Source of the DNA: Gonium pectorale
Taxonomy: Eukaryota; Chlorophyta; Chlorophyceae; Chlamydomonadales; Volvocaceae
Assembly (NCBI GenBank): GCA_001584585.1
Contig: LSYV01000013.1
Coordinates: 1,533,423-1,552,923 of the forward strand
DNA length: 19,501 bases
Direction of reading: 5' to 3'
Shown here: piece by piece, positions 1 to 10,322 of the stretch
How the letters are laid out: each line of letters starts with the position of its first letter
Numbering within the stretch: the stretch's first letter is position 1
Notes under the pieces: generated by a model
Database searches by the model: none
What the model saw: the letters and a program-made list of their open reading frames with translations, nothing else
What the model was told of the DNA's origin: nothing
Program-made: the position numbers and the translations under genes

Positions 1-182
1 CCCCACCCCCTCCCCCTCCCCCTCGCCCCTCCCCCACCCCCTCCCCCGGCCCTCCGCCCCCACTCCCCCGGCCCCTCGCCCCACCCCCTCCCCCTCGCCC
101 CCCCCTTCCTCCCCCTCGCCACCCCCCTCCTCCTCCCCCTCGCCCCCCCCCCCTCCTCCCCGGCCCCCCCACCTCTCACTGC
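1..182. repeat. C-rich low-complexity tract in a LIG4 intron
   Basis: The plus strand is almost pure C with scattered T, A and G (units like CCCCCTCGCCCC). On the LIG4 sense strand it is G-rich with many GGGG/GGGGG runs, so the RNA or displaced strand could form G-quadruplexes. It lies just downstream of exon 9, inside the intron that runs off the left edge. Such tracts are often collapsed or misassembled. Confidence 0.85.
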
Positions 183-3100
183 GATTCCGCATCACGCATT
201 ACGGTCCGTCTTCACCTTCCCCCCCCATCCACCCCACCCACCGCGTCTTGTTCCACACCACCATCTCGCCGTCCAGTATCACCCGCTCCTGCGTCAGCAG
301 CTGCTCCAGCGCCGGCCCCAGCACCGCGAAGTCGCGGCGGCTGCCGTGGTCCAGGCCGCGGCGGGAGAAGAAGTTGAAGGAGGACTGGTCGGTGCGGTGG
401 ACCTGGGGGGGGGAGCCGGGGCGAGGGATGAGGTGTGAGGGGGTGGAGACCCGCGGCGGGTGTTCAAACTACGCTGACAGGGATGGGCACCGAGGGCAAA
501 GAGGGACTACATGTGCACCAGGGGAAGGGGGCTAGGGGTGAGGGTGAGGTGGGGAGTGGGTGTTGACGGCGAGACCAGGGGTCAGCAGCAGTGCGGAACG
601 CGGGCAGTGCGGGGCGGGTGGGAGCCAGCAGTTTGGAGATGGTCAGGGGGAACCGGGGAGGTAGGGGAGTAGGGGTGCCGTGAGGACGGGTCGCCATTGC
701 CGGGCGGGCGCCCCCCCCTCCCTCCGGAACCGTACTTCCCCCCACGCCCCCTGCCGGCCTCGTCTCTCTCCTCCCGCCCCTCCCTCCCATCAATACATAG
801 AGCCATCCACAAGACACGCCCTCTCTCTCCTCCCGCCCCCCCAAGTCACACACACTTCAAATCACACAAATTCGTAGGTTGTTTTGTCGCTTGTAGACCT
901 GTTCCGCATACATGAAACACTCGCTCCCGCTCTCCCCCCCCCGCGCCCTCGCCTGCATGCGCTCGCCGTCGAACTTGACCTCGGTCACGAAGCGCCGCCC
1001 GCGCATCCGCTTAGCCGCCCCCGCCGGCCCGCCCTCGCAGCGGTCCGCCAGCTGCGGCTTGGCGGGCTGGCCGGGGACAACGTCCTGGGGGGATGGGGCA
1101 GCGATGGGGGCAGGGGCAGATGGGGGCAGGGGCAGATGGGGCAGGGGCAGATGGGGGGCGGTGTGGCGGGCGCGGAGACCCGGACGTGTGCGGGAACGGT
1201 GTGGGGCCAGGTATAGGACAGGATGGGGCGACCAACCCATGCGAGGGAGAGGCAAGCGGGAGAGGGGTGGTGCAGCAAACGTTGCACCCCACCACGGCTC
1301 CTGCCGCCACCCACATCCGGCTGCCGCCCGCAGCCCAACACCCGACACCCCCCCTCCTCCGTGACGACGCCTCATCTGCCCCGTCCGGTCCTCCGGTGTT
1401 TCGAGAAGCCCTCCACTTCCGCTTACAGAAGCTCCTCCGTTCCCTGGGCCTGAGGGCGCAGCCCGCCCCGCAGCCCCCCGGCCCCCACCACCCGCCCCTC
1501 CACCACCACCTTCACGTACCTTCTTCTTGACCCGTTCCTCCGCTCCCGGAAGGTCCCTCCTCTTCCTACATGCCGCTCCGCTCCCCGGAGCCCCGTCACC
1601 ATGATCAGAGCCCAGGGCGCAGCTACTCTCCCCAGCCTCCCACCACCTCCGCGCACCTTCTTCTTGACCCTGACCCGCGGGTCGATCAGCTCGCACAGCA
1701 CCCTCCGCAGGTCCATGCAGCCGTTGAGCAGGTCGGGCGCGTCGGGGTGGTAGGCGCCCAGGATGGTCTCCGGGGACATGCCGATCTGCGGAGGTTTGCG
1801 TTGCAACAGGCTGCATTGCGTAGGGTTGTTGAATGCCGGCGTTGGGTGGGGTCGGGTTGAGGGGTGGAGGGGGCAGGTGGTACGGCAGCAGCACGGCGGG
1901 CGGGCGAGGCTTCGGCAGGGTGGTTGGTTGGTTGGTGGCCTGCTGGCTCGTGGTGCAGGTCAGGGGGTGGCAGGGGAGGGCAGGGCCGGCAACTGGATAC
2001 CGGTAGCTGCCACGCCTGTACTGTCCTGCACCCAAAATTGCCCACACCCTCTCCCCCCCACACACAGACCCACACCTTGAGCTCCCGCAGCAGAATGAGC
2101 ACGAGCCATTTGGCGGCGACCGGCGAGCAGCGGAGCAGCAGGCCGCGCAGCACAGCCTGCTGGGCGCCCGAGTCGCCCCGGGCCGCCAGCTCGTCCAGGC
2201 GGGCGTTCACCTGCGCGGTTGGCAGGGCGGCCGTTGGCGGTTGCAGCGGTCACGTGGTGGCTGGCAGTTGTAGCGGTTGTGGCGGTTGAGTGGGGTGGTT
2301 GGCAAGGGAGGCGAGAAGAAGACGGGGGTGGCGGCGGCGGCGGTGGCTGCTGCTGCGGTGGGAGCGCGGCCCAGTGCGGGCCCACCGTCGGGCGGCCACC
2401 GTCAGATGCCCCTCGCCCTCGCGCCCCGTGCTCCAGGCCACAACCTTGGTTGTTGTGCTGCGCCTCGGGCTCACCTTCCCACTCACACGTCACAACCCAC
2501 CCACCCCAGTCTCCCTTCTCAACTACCCACCATCCCACCCGCCCACACCCCACGCCCGCCCGCCCCACCTCCCCGAGCGTCAGCGGCGGCCCCGTGGCCG
2601 CCTGGTCCGCCCGGAGGTACTTGCGCAGGAGCACCTGTGGTGGTGTACGGCGTGCGGAAGTAAGGTGCATGTACGGCATACGGCGCACACAGCTCAATGA
2701 GACTGCCCTTACGCAGCAAGGTACCTACCGTACCACAAGGAATCCCACACGTGCCCCGAGACCGGCTCGCCAGCTTTATGGATTGGTCCAGATCGCCCCG
2801 TGTGGCTGAGGCCGTGGCTGAGGCCGTGGCTGAGGCCGTGGCTGAGGCCATACTCCCTCTTCGCTGCCACGGAACCGCGCTGCACACAGCCAGCGTTTCG
2901 GACACGGTCTCGCGCGGGGCACACACCGCCGTACACCTTACGTGCGGGTACCAATGCCGTACCTCGTACATGACCTCGTGGAACACGCCGCTGGCGCTGA
3001 CGTTGAGGCCGCGCCACTGCTTGGCCCGCTCCGTGTCGCCGGGGCTGGCGCCCAGCGCCCCCGCCAGCACGGCGGCCAGCTTGGCCTCCTGCGCTCCCGT

Positions 3101-4932
3101 GCACGGAAAGGGGGGTTTGGGGGGCGGGGGTGGGGGGGAGCAAACAGTCCGAGGGCATGGCGTTGTGGGGGTGGGGGTGTGGGGGCGGGGGCGTCTGGAG
3201 CGGGTGTGCAGCAGCTGGGCCGCATTGGCGGAGCGGGGACCGGCATGTGTGTGGCTGGCCGTACAGGAAAGTTGGCCATGCAGCCATGCTGGAGGTTTGC
3301 GGGTTCGGGCATCTCAAGCATCCCCACGGGCAGGGCGGCGCCCAGGGAGGACGGGCGCGCATGGCGCAGCAGCAGGGGCGCAAACTTGCAATCCACCCCA
3401 GCGCATGCTGGAGCTACATCAGGGGAGAGCTCTCCCCTGAGCCGCATGCTGGAGCCGCATGCTGGAGGGTGGAGCCGAGGGACGCCGTCGAGCGCAGCAA
3501 TCCGCGCCCCCTGCCCCATCCTACACCACCTATTGAGTATATGATAGCACCGCCGCCACCACCACCCGCGGGCGCACCTTGAGCTGGTAGTTGCCTCGCT
3601 CCTTGTCGACCTGGGCGCTCTGCGAGACGGGGCGGGGTGAGGGGTGAGGGGTTGGGTGCGATGGGTGAGGCGGGGCCAGCGAGCGCGGCGAACGGGGGTT
3701 GGGGGTTGGGGGGGGAGCGGGGGGTTGAGGGTGCTGAGGCCCCCTCGAGTGGGTTGGCGAGCCGAGGACGCAAACCACCGAGGACCGCGTCTGGACGGCA
3801 CAGCGCCTTCCCCAAGAGCCAAGACGCCGTCGCAAACCCCGGCCCCCCTGGGCAGTACTCGCACTCGCGCCGGCGCCGGCGCCGTACGCACAGGCCTGCT
3901 CTACTACCGGTGGCTGCTTCATTCTGGCGGTAGCGGAGAGACGCAGAACCGCAGCACAGCACGGCCACCCAACCACAACAGACGGTGCCGGCGTGTTGGT
4001 CCGAGGCACCGGCACCAAGTGTCAGCGGGGGGGGAGGGGCAGGGGGGCGGCGCGCAAGCCGCCCGTAACGACGGCTTCGGGGAAGCGGCAGTGACAGCAC
4101 CAGCACCCCACCCCCATGCGCACACCCCCGCCACCCGAACTCCCGCCCCTTGCCCACCCCGTCCCCGGCCCCCACCGGCAGCAGCAGGCGGTAGAAGTGA
4201 AAGAGGTCGTTGCCGTCCCGGCGGGGCAGGAAGGTGTCGGTGAAGCGCTGCAGGACCCTCACCTGTTGGCGGGGTCGGGGAAGGGGGGGTCGGCGGGTGG
4301 GGGACGGGGCGGTGCCAGGGTTGCGTGCCGGTGGCGAAGGGGGCCCACGTGTGGGCAGCGCAGCACACGCCAGTTTGCGGTGTGCGTGTATGCATAGGTA
4401 CGCAGGTCCCCGAAAAGCCGTTGCTGGGCCCCCAAAGAAAACGCGGTGCCGCCTGCGTCGCGGAGGTGCCTTGGGGGTGTGACGATTGACGGGGGCGGGG
4501 ATGGGTGGGGCCAAGGTATAGGGGGTAACGAGCTGGCGGAGGCCCCGGAAAGGGGCCAGGAGCCTCCGGGGGTGGTTGTGGGTGGTTGTAGGTGGTCGTG
4601 GGGGACGGGTGGGGGGGGCAGGGAGGAGATCCGCGGTGCCAGGGGGGTGGGGGTGAAGCCGCACAGGGAGCGGTGCGCGGATTCCCCCTCGCGTGCACAG
4701 GTGCCCCCACGTTTCTTCAAGTGAGAAGCGACAAGCCTCCACCCGGCTGTCGCAGCCAACCGCGTGGGACCCCTGGCCGGCATGGCGCCCCGCGGGTCGC
4801 TCCACAGACCTTTCGCTGCCCCTTCTGCGGCGTCCGGACCAGAGTGTCCAGCAGCTTTGTGAAGTCCTCGAACGATAGCTGAGCAGCGCTGCCGGGCCTT
4901 CCGGAGGGCCCTGGGGCCTGCGATGCCGACAT
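1..4932 (-). CDS. LIG4: DNA ligase IV (ATP-dependent), 5' part of gene, nine exons visible, 3' end off the left edge
   Basis: DNA ligase IV seals double-strand breaks in non-homologous end joining, in the nucleus with XRCC4. Exons read on the minus strand: 4810-4932, 4176-4262, 3578-3619, 2963-3088, 2569-2634, 2076-2210, 1657-1785, 953-1084 and about 242-402. They join in frame to 333 residues; the first seven introns are phase 0. Residues 1-240 follow the N-terminal DNA-binding domain (for example DKERGNYQLK, KWLVLILLRELK and IGMSPETILGAYHPDA). The active site motif TEVKFDGERMQ puts the adenylated lysine at residue 273, the number I recall for human LIG4. FFSRRG (291-296) and ILDGEM (322-327) follow. 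This identifies LIG4 rather than LIG1. The ATG at 4932 gives a normal N-terminus. Weak points are the exon 1 donor (GTCTGT), the exon 8 donor (GC, see findings) and the exon 9 end (GTGGGT at 241 is the best guess). The OB fold and BRCT repeats would lie outside the window. Confidence 0.93.
899..953 (-). other. Alternative exon 8 splice donors of LIG4 (GC donor or downstream GT donor)
   Basis: After codons ATG CAG, which end motif I, the next bases are GCGAGG. Ending exon 8 here (953) joins it directly to VHRTDQ of exon 9, the spacing seen in plant and animal LIG4. This requires a GC-AG intron. The first usable in-frame canonical donor is CAG|GTCTAC with the exon ending at 899. That adds exactly 18 codons without a stop. 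Either one is used or both are. Confidence 0.6.
1111..1157. repeat. Three-copy 15-16 bp tandem repeat in LIG4 intron 7
   Basis: Units of CAGGGGCAGATGGGG(G) occur at 1111-1126, 1127-1141 and 1142-1157. They lie just upstream (sense strand) of the exon 8 acceptor and give it a C-rich pyrimidine tract. Confidence 0.85.
2802..2849. repeat. Four perfect copies of a 12 bp repeat in LIG4 intron 4
   Basis: GTGGCTGAGGCC is repeated four times without a mismatch (2802-2813, 2814-2825, 2826-2837, 2838-2849). It lies inside the intron 2635-2962, so its open frame is probably not translated. Perfect copies suggest recent or ongoing slippage, so length polymorphism is expected. Confidence 0.95.
3419..3440. 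repeat. 22 bp perfect palindrome in LIG4 intron 3
   Basis: The sequence is its own reverse complement with no loop, centred on GAGCTC. It is flanked by several copies of GCATGCTGGAG (around 3403, 3443 and 3456). It lies within intron 3089-3577. Confidence 0.9.
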
Positions 4933-5914
4933 GGTTCTCGTCGTATGCAGGGTATCTGCGCAGTTTTGATATCAGTAAGCTAGATCGCCGAGTTCAGTAC
5001 TCGCGACCGTCTGTCGGTCGATGCAACGTCTGAGCCCCAAGCCATAGTGTATGGGTGTGCCATGGTACACACCATGAGCCTCGAGGGCCAAGCTTACTGT
5101 ACAGGGGCTTGCCCGTTAATCATAATGCTGCGCGCCTGCTGCGCGTGCAGTGCCCGTACGGCTTGTACGAGTGCATGTGCAATCGTACATGGCCCCTGTG
5201 TCCCGTCCGCACGAGGATGCATGCGCGTAGCCGGAGGGCATGCCATGTGGGCTCACACGCTCCCGTCACCATGCGCGTGGTGCCTGAGCGTACCGATAAC
5301 CCCGCTCCCAGCCCCGCCCGTCCCTGGGGCGATCCCAATGGGCGGCCCGCCTTCCCTGGTGTCCCAACCGGATTGAAAAATAAGCGTAGCTGTAAGAAGA
5401 GCGAGGCAAGAGCAAATGTAACAGAACGAGCGCCCCTGGTGACACGGGAGTACACCCTGAGCCGGCAGGCTGCACCCCGCCATCGGCAAAGGTTGAGCCG
5501 GGCTGGGCCAGACCCTTTAATCCGGTCTTGCTTGTGATGCTAAATGTTGGCCCTAATTCGCCCAGGATGAGGCTGGGGCGATGTGGGACGATGCGCTGGT
5601 GGTGGTTGCTCGGCCCCCGCTGCCTAGCTGGCCTGGCCCCTGGGCGGCACCCGGGCCGGGTTGATGCAGTCTACGCGTCACCGGCGAAGGCGACACGCCT
5701 TCATGTTAAGGGATGAGGAGTGTGAAGGCTTGGAGGGTTGGGGGAAGGATGACTGATGACCGACCGTGCCTAAATACGGCCTCGTACGACACCCGCGACA
5801 CTTGGGCTTCTTCGTCTCGCAATTTCTGCGCCTTGGGAAGCCGCGACAAGACGTACTTACTCTCTGTTTGACCACGAACCAAAACCCCTTATAGAGTCGG
5901 ATTAGGAGTCCATC
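4933..5914. promoter_or_regulatory. Divergent intergenic region between LIG4 and TIM23
   Basis: The two start codons face away from each other, 982 bp apart, so both promoters and 5' leaders must lie here or overlap. I see no convincing protein gene. Open frames in 5047-5537 have no conserved content. A GTAC-rich stretch lies at about 5152-5195. Two TGTAA sequences lie on the plus strand at 5391 and 5417; these could end a short non-coding transcript or be chance. No reliable TATA box was found. TATAGAG at about 5890 is too close to the TIM23 ATG to serve as one. Confidence 0.45.
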
Positions 5915-8367
5915 ATGGGTCTGCTAGACCGCCTCAGCGGCCGGAAGCCCCGGGAGGAGGCGCAGTCGGCCCCGGAGCCTGCTTCGGCACCAGCGCCAGA
6001 GCCAGTTCCGTCGCTACCGTCGACGTCGCCTCACTCGGAGGCGTTGCGCGACATCGCGCCAAACAGCACGCTCCTGGGCTCAGCTACCATGGCGGTACCT
6101 CAAGGGAGGCTTTACAATCCCTATGAGGGGCTATCGGGGCAGATTGGCACCCCCAAGCACGTGTTTAGGCTGCCTGAGGGCCCCGAGGTGCGTCGCGGCG
6201 GCCTGGCTCCACTAGGCGCGATGTAAGGCTTATAAATGAAATGCTGATCGCGCCCGCTTGGCGTGCGGAAATGCCTTGAATGCGCAGTTCGTCTTTGAGG
6301 AGGAGGCGTCGGTTCGGAGAAGAGACTGGACGCAACATTTGCAATTTTATTGCGGTGGCGGTTACCTTGCCGGTGAGTAGCGGGTGTCAGCGACCCTGTT
6401 GGTGTAGTTGATGTCTTGATGGTGTCGGCTGATGACGAAAGGCTGCGTGTGAACAGGCGGGGTAGTGGGAGTCGCCTCTGGTCTCTACAAGTTCGCTATT
6501 GACAAGCCCGAGGTGGTAACGGACACGCTCAAGCTGAAGACGAACCGCCTCCTGAACACAGCAGGTGCGATCGGACCGCCCCATCTTGCCACGCGACCCT
6601 TTTCAGGTCGCCTTCATTTCCCAATCCCCACGTTCGAGCCCATATGCGGAGTAGTAGTACATCCGGGCGTCCCCTGTCCCTGCACCTCCGCCCAACCCCG
6701 CACCCACCGCCGCCTTGCCCTCGTCATGCGCCTCAGTCGGACCACCTCGGCAGGCCTCGCCGGCACCCTCCCGCCCACGCCAGCCGCCAACCGACTCGCC
6801 CCCACCCCCCGCAGGCTCCTTCGCGCGGCCCTTCAGCAACAGCTGCGGCATCCTGGGGTTGTTCTTCTCGGGCTTTGAGAGCCTCTACGTGTACCAGCTG
6901 GAGCCGCACGGCGTGCCGGACGGCGTCAGCACGCTCCTCGCGGGTGAGTCCTTCCCTCCCTGTGATCCGACATGAGGCCTGGGCCTGATCTGGGTACCGG
7001 TTTTGGAATTCTCGGTGGCCCAAGAACGGGCCGGGAGGGCCGACAGGGGCTGCGTCGCGGGATTGACCTCTGCACGGGTGGTGGCGGGGGAGTAGTTGGG
7101 GTAGAGGGTTGGAAGGCATTCTCAGTAGAGAAGCCCTGGGGCGCATAGGGCTCCCGACCGATAACAATTGGCTGAGCGCTGAGGGTGGAAGGGAGGGGCC
7201 AGGGTCCCCGGTGAGCGCATGCCGGAGCGTATTCCCGATGCTGCTCCCGGTTGTTGCCGATGCCGCGCCTCCCGGTGGTCCTGTGCATGTATGGACCATA
7301 TGGCCTTGTGGTTTGACGGGTTTATTAGCCCGAACCGGCCAAGCCCCTGGCTGACTGTGTTCCCAAGCCCAGCCCGTGGCCCCGACCCGGCCCGAACGTC
7401 CGACTGGGAGAGACAAGGTGCTGCTGGAGATGTGTGGGCCGCCGTGGCCGGCAGTAGGGCGCATGCGGGGAAGCGGCCGCGAAGAAGCTGTGATCCCATC
7501 CCACCGCCCGGCCCGTGCATACCAGATGCGATGATGAAGCGAGGAGGGTGATACGGTTGATAGGAGCGCCAGCGGTCGGTAGAGGGGAGGTCCAGGTTCG
7601 CAGCCGGAGTAGTTGGGGTGGGGTCGGGGTGGGGAATATTGGGCCCCTTGGCGCTGTGGTACCATGCGGCAAGGCCACCAGGGCCGCTGCTGGGCCGCCT
7701 GGTGGGCGGACCAGAGCCGGGCATAGCCGCTGTGCGAGGCGGTGGTTGCGGTGGTGTGCGTAGGCAGGGCGCACCCCTGCGTCTCAGCGGATGCCTGGAC
7801 TACAGCAGTTCCGCATCCGAAGTGCGCACTCTGCGCGCCAAGGGCCCGGCGCCTACGCACCAAGCGCCCGGTACCTGCGCGAGAGCCCCCTTGCCCGGAC
7901 CCGCGCTGTGACCCCTCTGCGGCGGTCCGCGTGTGGCTCCCCGGCGCGTCCCCTCGGGTTCTCGGTGGGGCTCCCCCTGTAGTGTCGCGCAGCCGTGACC
8001 CGGGGGGTGGGTCTGGAGGCGTGGCCCACGTCGGAGTCGCGTGGTCGTGCTGGGTCGCACAGCTGTGGGTTGGGAGCTAGTGCCCTGCGACCGGGGCTGC
8101 CGGGGCCGCCGGGGCTGTGCCCTGTCGCGGCTGGATGCGCGCACTGCCGAGTGCCGACCGACCACCTTTATGACGTCCACCAGGTCCCTTGTGGGATTAA
8201 TCTGCCCGCTGGCTTCCCCGTTACCGCTCCTCGCCCGGCCAGGCTTCACGAGCGGCGCGCTCTTCCGGCTTCCCCGCGGCCCGCGCCAGGCGGTGGTGGC
8301 GGGCGCGGTGGGCGTGGCGGCGGCTGGCGGCATCACGGCGCTGCGCAAGGTCTTCCCCTCGCTTTAG
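5915..8367 (+). CDS. TIM23: Mitochondrial inner-membrane import channel subunit Tim23, five exons, complete
   Basis: Tim23 is the channel-forming core of the TIM23 complex, which moves presequence proteins across the mitochondrial inner membrane with Tim17, Tim50 and the PAM motor. Exons are 5915-6187, 6288-6372, 6457-6564, 6815-6943 and 8243-8367, with GTGCGT, GTGAGT, GTGCGA and GTGAGT donors. They join to 720 nt, or 239 aa plus stop. Residues 1-60 are a Pro/Ala-rich hydrophilic N-terminus. RLYNPYEGL, then FRLPEGPEFVFEEE and RRDW, follow the pattern of plant TIM23. Four glycine-rich hydrophobic segments follow. The family PRAT signature is visible as F176-X10-H187-X3-D191-X6-A198-G199-X3-G203, with His in the usual Arg place. 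The gene is divergent from LIG4. No TGTAA follows the stop before 12974, so its 3' end is not located. Paralogues Tim17 and Tim22 fit less well because of the N-terminal domain. Confidence 0.95.
6944..8242 (+). other. Large last intron of TIM23 (1299 bp)
   Basis: The intron is bounded by GTGAGT and CCGGCCAG and is phase 1 like the two before it, but several times longer than its siblings (84-250 bp). The sense strand is G-rich in its middle. Open frames in it show no conserved protein. I see no snoRNA or tRNA that I could defend. Confidence 0.8.
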
Positions 8368-8737
8368 GCGGCGCCCGGCGGTGGGGAGGGGGGATGAGGG
8401 CCGCCAGGCAGGCGGTTCGGGGCGGCGGCGGCAGCCTTGCTGGGCACGGCGAGGCGCGGCGCGTGGCGCTGTTGTGTGGACCGGAGCGGCGGCAGCGCCA
8501 ATGGGCCAGAGCGGCTGCAGCTTGGGGGAGACAGCTCGCGACGCCGTGCGCGCACGCCGCGGTGTTTTTTTTGGGGGGGGAGGTGCGCGAGGGCCGCTCG
8601 TCTTTGGCCGAGCGAGGCCACTGCGCGGACCCGTCCGGCTGCAGCCGCGGCCGGACTCGCCTCGATCCGAGGCATTTCGACGGGCGGCGCAGCGACGGGC
8701 CGCCCATTGCCTGGCGGGCAGTGGCGGCGCAGCCGCA

Positions 8738-8757
8738 GCCGCAGCTGCAGCTGCGGC
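8738..8757. repeat. 20 bp perfect palindrome
   Basis: A self-complementary sequence centred on CTGCAG within a GCAGCC/GCAGCT run, downstream of TIM23. It probably arises from the surrounding triplet-like repeats. Confidence 0.85.
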
Positions 8758-9703
8758 CGCCATGCCGCTCATCGTTGCAGTTGAGGTGCGCTGGCTGCTC
8801 GGCGGCTCGCGCGACGGCGGAGCGACAGAGCAGAGCCACCTCCCATCAGCGGAGGGACCACCCGGAGGGCCGCCCCAACCCACCGGGCTGAGCCGCCGGG
8901 GGTCGCAAGCAGCCGCACGGCCGCAGAGTGTCCAGGTCCTTGCTTGAGCGCCCTGGTGTCACGGGCACTGCCGCGATTGGGGGGCTGTGCAGCCGCTGGC
9001 TAGGGAGCGAGGGAGCGGCCGTCCGGCTGGCCGGTGCTTCCACACGGCGCCCCAGGGCGGACGGGAGTCTGCCCTGGGGCGGGTTTCATGCACGAGCAGG
9101 TCAGCGGCTCAGCGGCTCTCGAGGCCGCGCCGCTCGCTTCACCAGCGGCCGCGCCTTGTGTTGGCACCTGTTGGAGATCGCGTGGCGCTGGCGACCACGG
9201 CCCCACCCACGTCGTTGGCGGACCGCATGGGGCAGGGCATGTGACCAGCCCCTGGGTGCTGTAGGTGTGCACGCTGATTGGCCTGCCTGGCGGGCAATGG
9301 GGGTACGCCGCTCGCGGTTGCCCGCTGCGCGCCGGACGCTTTGGTGGGGCAGGCTGCCGTCCTTCCTGCCACTTATACCTATACTGGCAGCGCCCGCCCG
9401 TCGCTGTGTGGGCGTGCGATTCGTGAGCAGCGCTGCGCGGAAAACGGCGGCTGGTCCCGATTGATAGCCCACGGGGGCGCCGGCGCCGCTCCGGCCTCCG
9501 CTGCGGTGGCCTGCTGGCGGCGCTGCCTTGCACAGGCTGCAGACGGGGCTGCTGCGGCAGCCGAGCACTTGGCCCGCGCCGGCGGTGGCGGAACAGCGCG
9601 CCGGGTGGACTGGCCCCCCCGCGGCGCGGGCGGCGTCTGCAAGCGGCATCCCTGGCGCCACTGCGGTGCGGTCCGGCGGTCTGCAAGCGGCGGGGGCGGC
9701 AGC

Positions 9704-9722
9704 GGCAGGCAGGCAGGCAGGC
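9704..9722. repeat. GGCA tetranucleotide microsatellite
   Basis: Four GGCA units in a row followed by GGC, with another GCAGGCAGG stretch a few bases on. Confidence 0.85.
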
Positions 9723-10302
9723 GGAAACGCAGGCAGGCGGGGCCGCACGCCTCCGCGCGGCAGGGGCACTCGGGGGGGGGGGCGCACGCGCGCGGCGCGG
9801 CTCGGTTCATCGCAGCCGGCAAGTCCCGGAGCAGTGCCCCAATCCCCTCCCGTGTTGGGGATGCGATGCAGGCGCTGCGAGCGGCGGCTGCGCACGCACA
9901 GGCATGTGTGTGTACGGCGTTTACGGCGTGTGGAGTCGCGTGTGTTTCGTTGTATGGACTGTGCGGTTTGTGCGGTAACGCAAGGTGACGGGTAGACCCA
10001 GCGGCAGACGGGGAGTCAGCGTGGCGCTGACGCAGCCAGCGCAGCTTCACAAGTCTGCTCCCCACGGCTCCCCCGGTAACGGCGTGGGCACGGTGCCAGT
10101 CCCTGTTTGTTGTCGGCGGTTTGCCGTAGTGTCGTGTCGTATTCATGGCCGTGCTCTGTGTCCACACCTGGCGGGTGTTGACTGGATGGCGCTGCGGGGC
10201 TCCCGAGGTCTTCTTAGGCTCCCAAGGTCTCGCTATACGATACTCACGATGGGTAGGGGCAGTGGGTCTGGGCGCGACTGGCGAACGAGTGTTCTGAGAG
10301 TA

Positions 10303-10322
10303 CGAGGCGAGGCGAGGCGAGG
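10303..10322. repeat. CGAGG pentanucleotide repeat, four copies
   Basis: Perfect tandem CGAGG x4 in the gene-free region. Confidence 0.9.

Noticed and set aside
857..2065. 402-codon minus-strand open frame across LIG4 exons and introns
   Set aside because: Only the 953-1084 segment is conserved ligase. The rest is in-frame intron sequence rich in Gly and Pro.
3414..4805. 463-codon minus-strand open frame
   Set aside because: It contains LIG4 exon 2 in frame, but its other sequence is Pro/Arg-rich intron read-through with accepted splice sites on both sides of the exon.
5047..5537. Plus-strand open frames in the LIG4-TIM23 intergenic region
   Set aside because: Cys/Pro-rich without conservation or splice structure. 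The two TGTAA sequences nearby are not enough to claim a gene.
8400..8775. Minus-strand frame starting MSGMAAAA, resembling an organelle transit peptide
   Set aside because: It has no conserved domain after it, would run straight into the TIM23 last exon, and its poly-Ala start comes from a GCAGCC/GCAGCT repeat.
9101..9988. Overlapping 230-260-codon open frames on both strands
   Set aside because: Arg/Ala/Gly/Pro-rich, no family motifs and no exon-like boundaries. They are expected in DNA this GC-rich.
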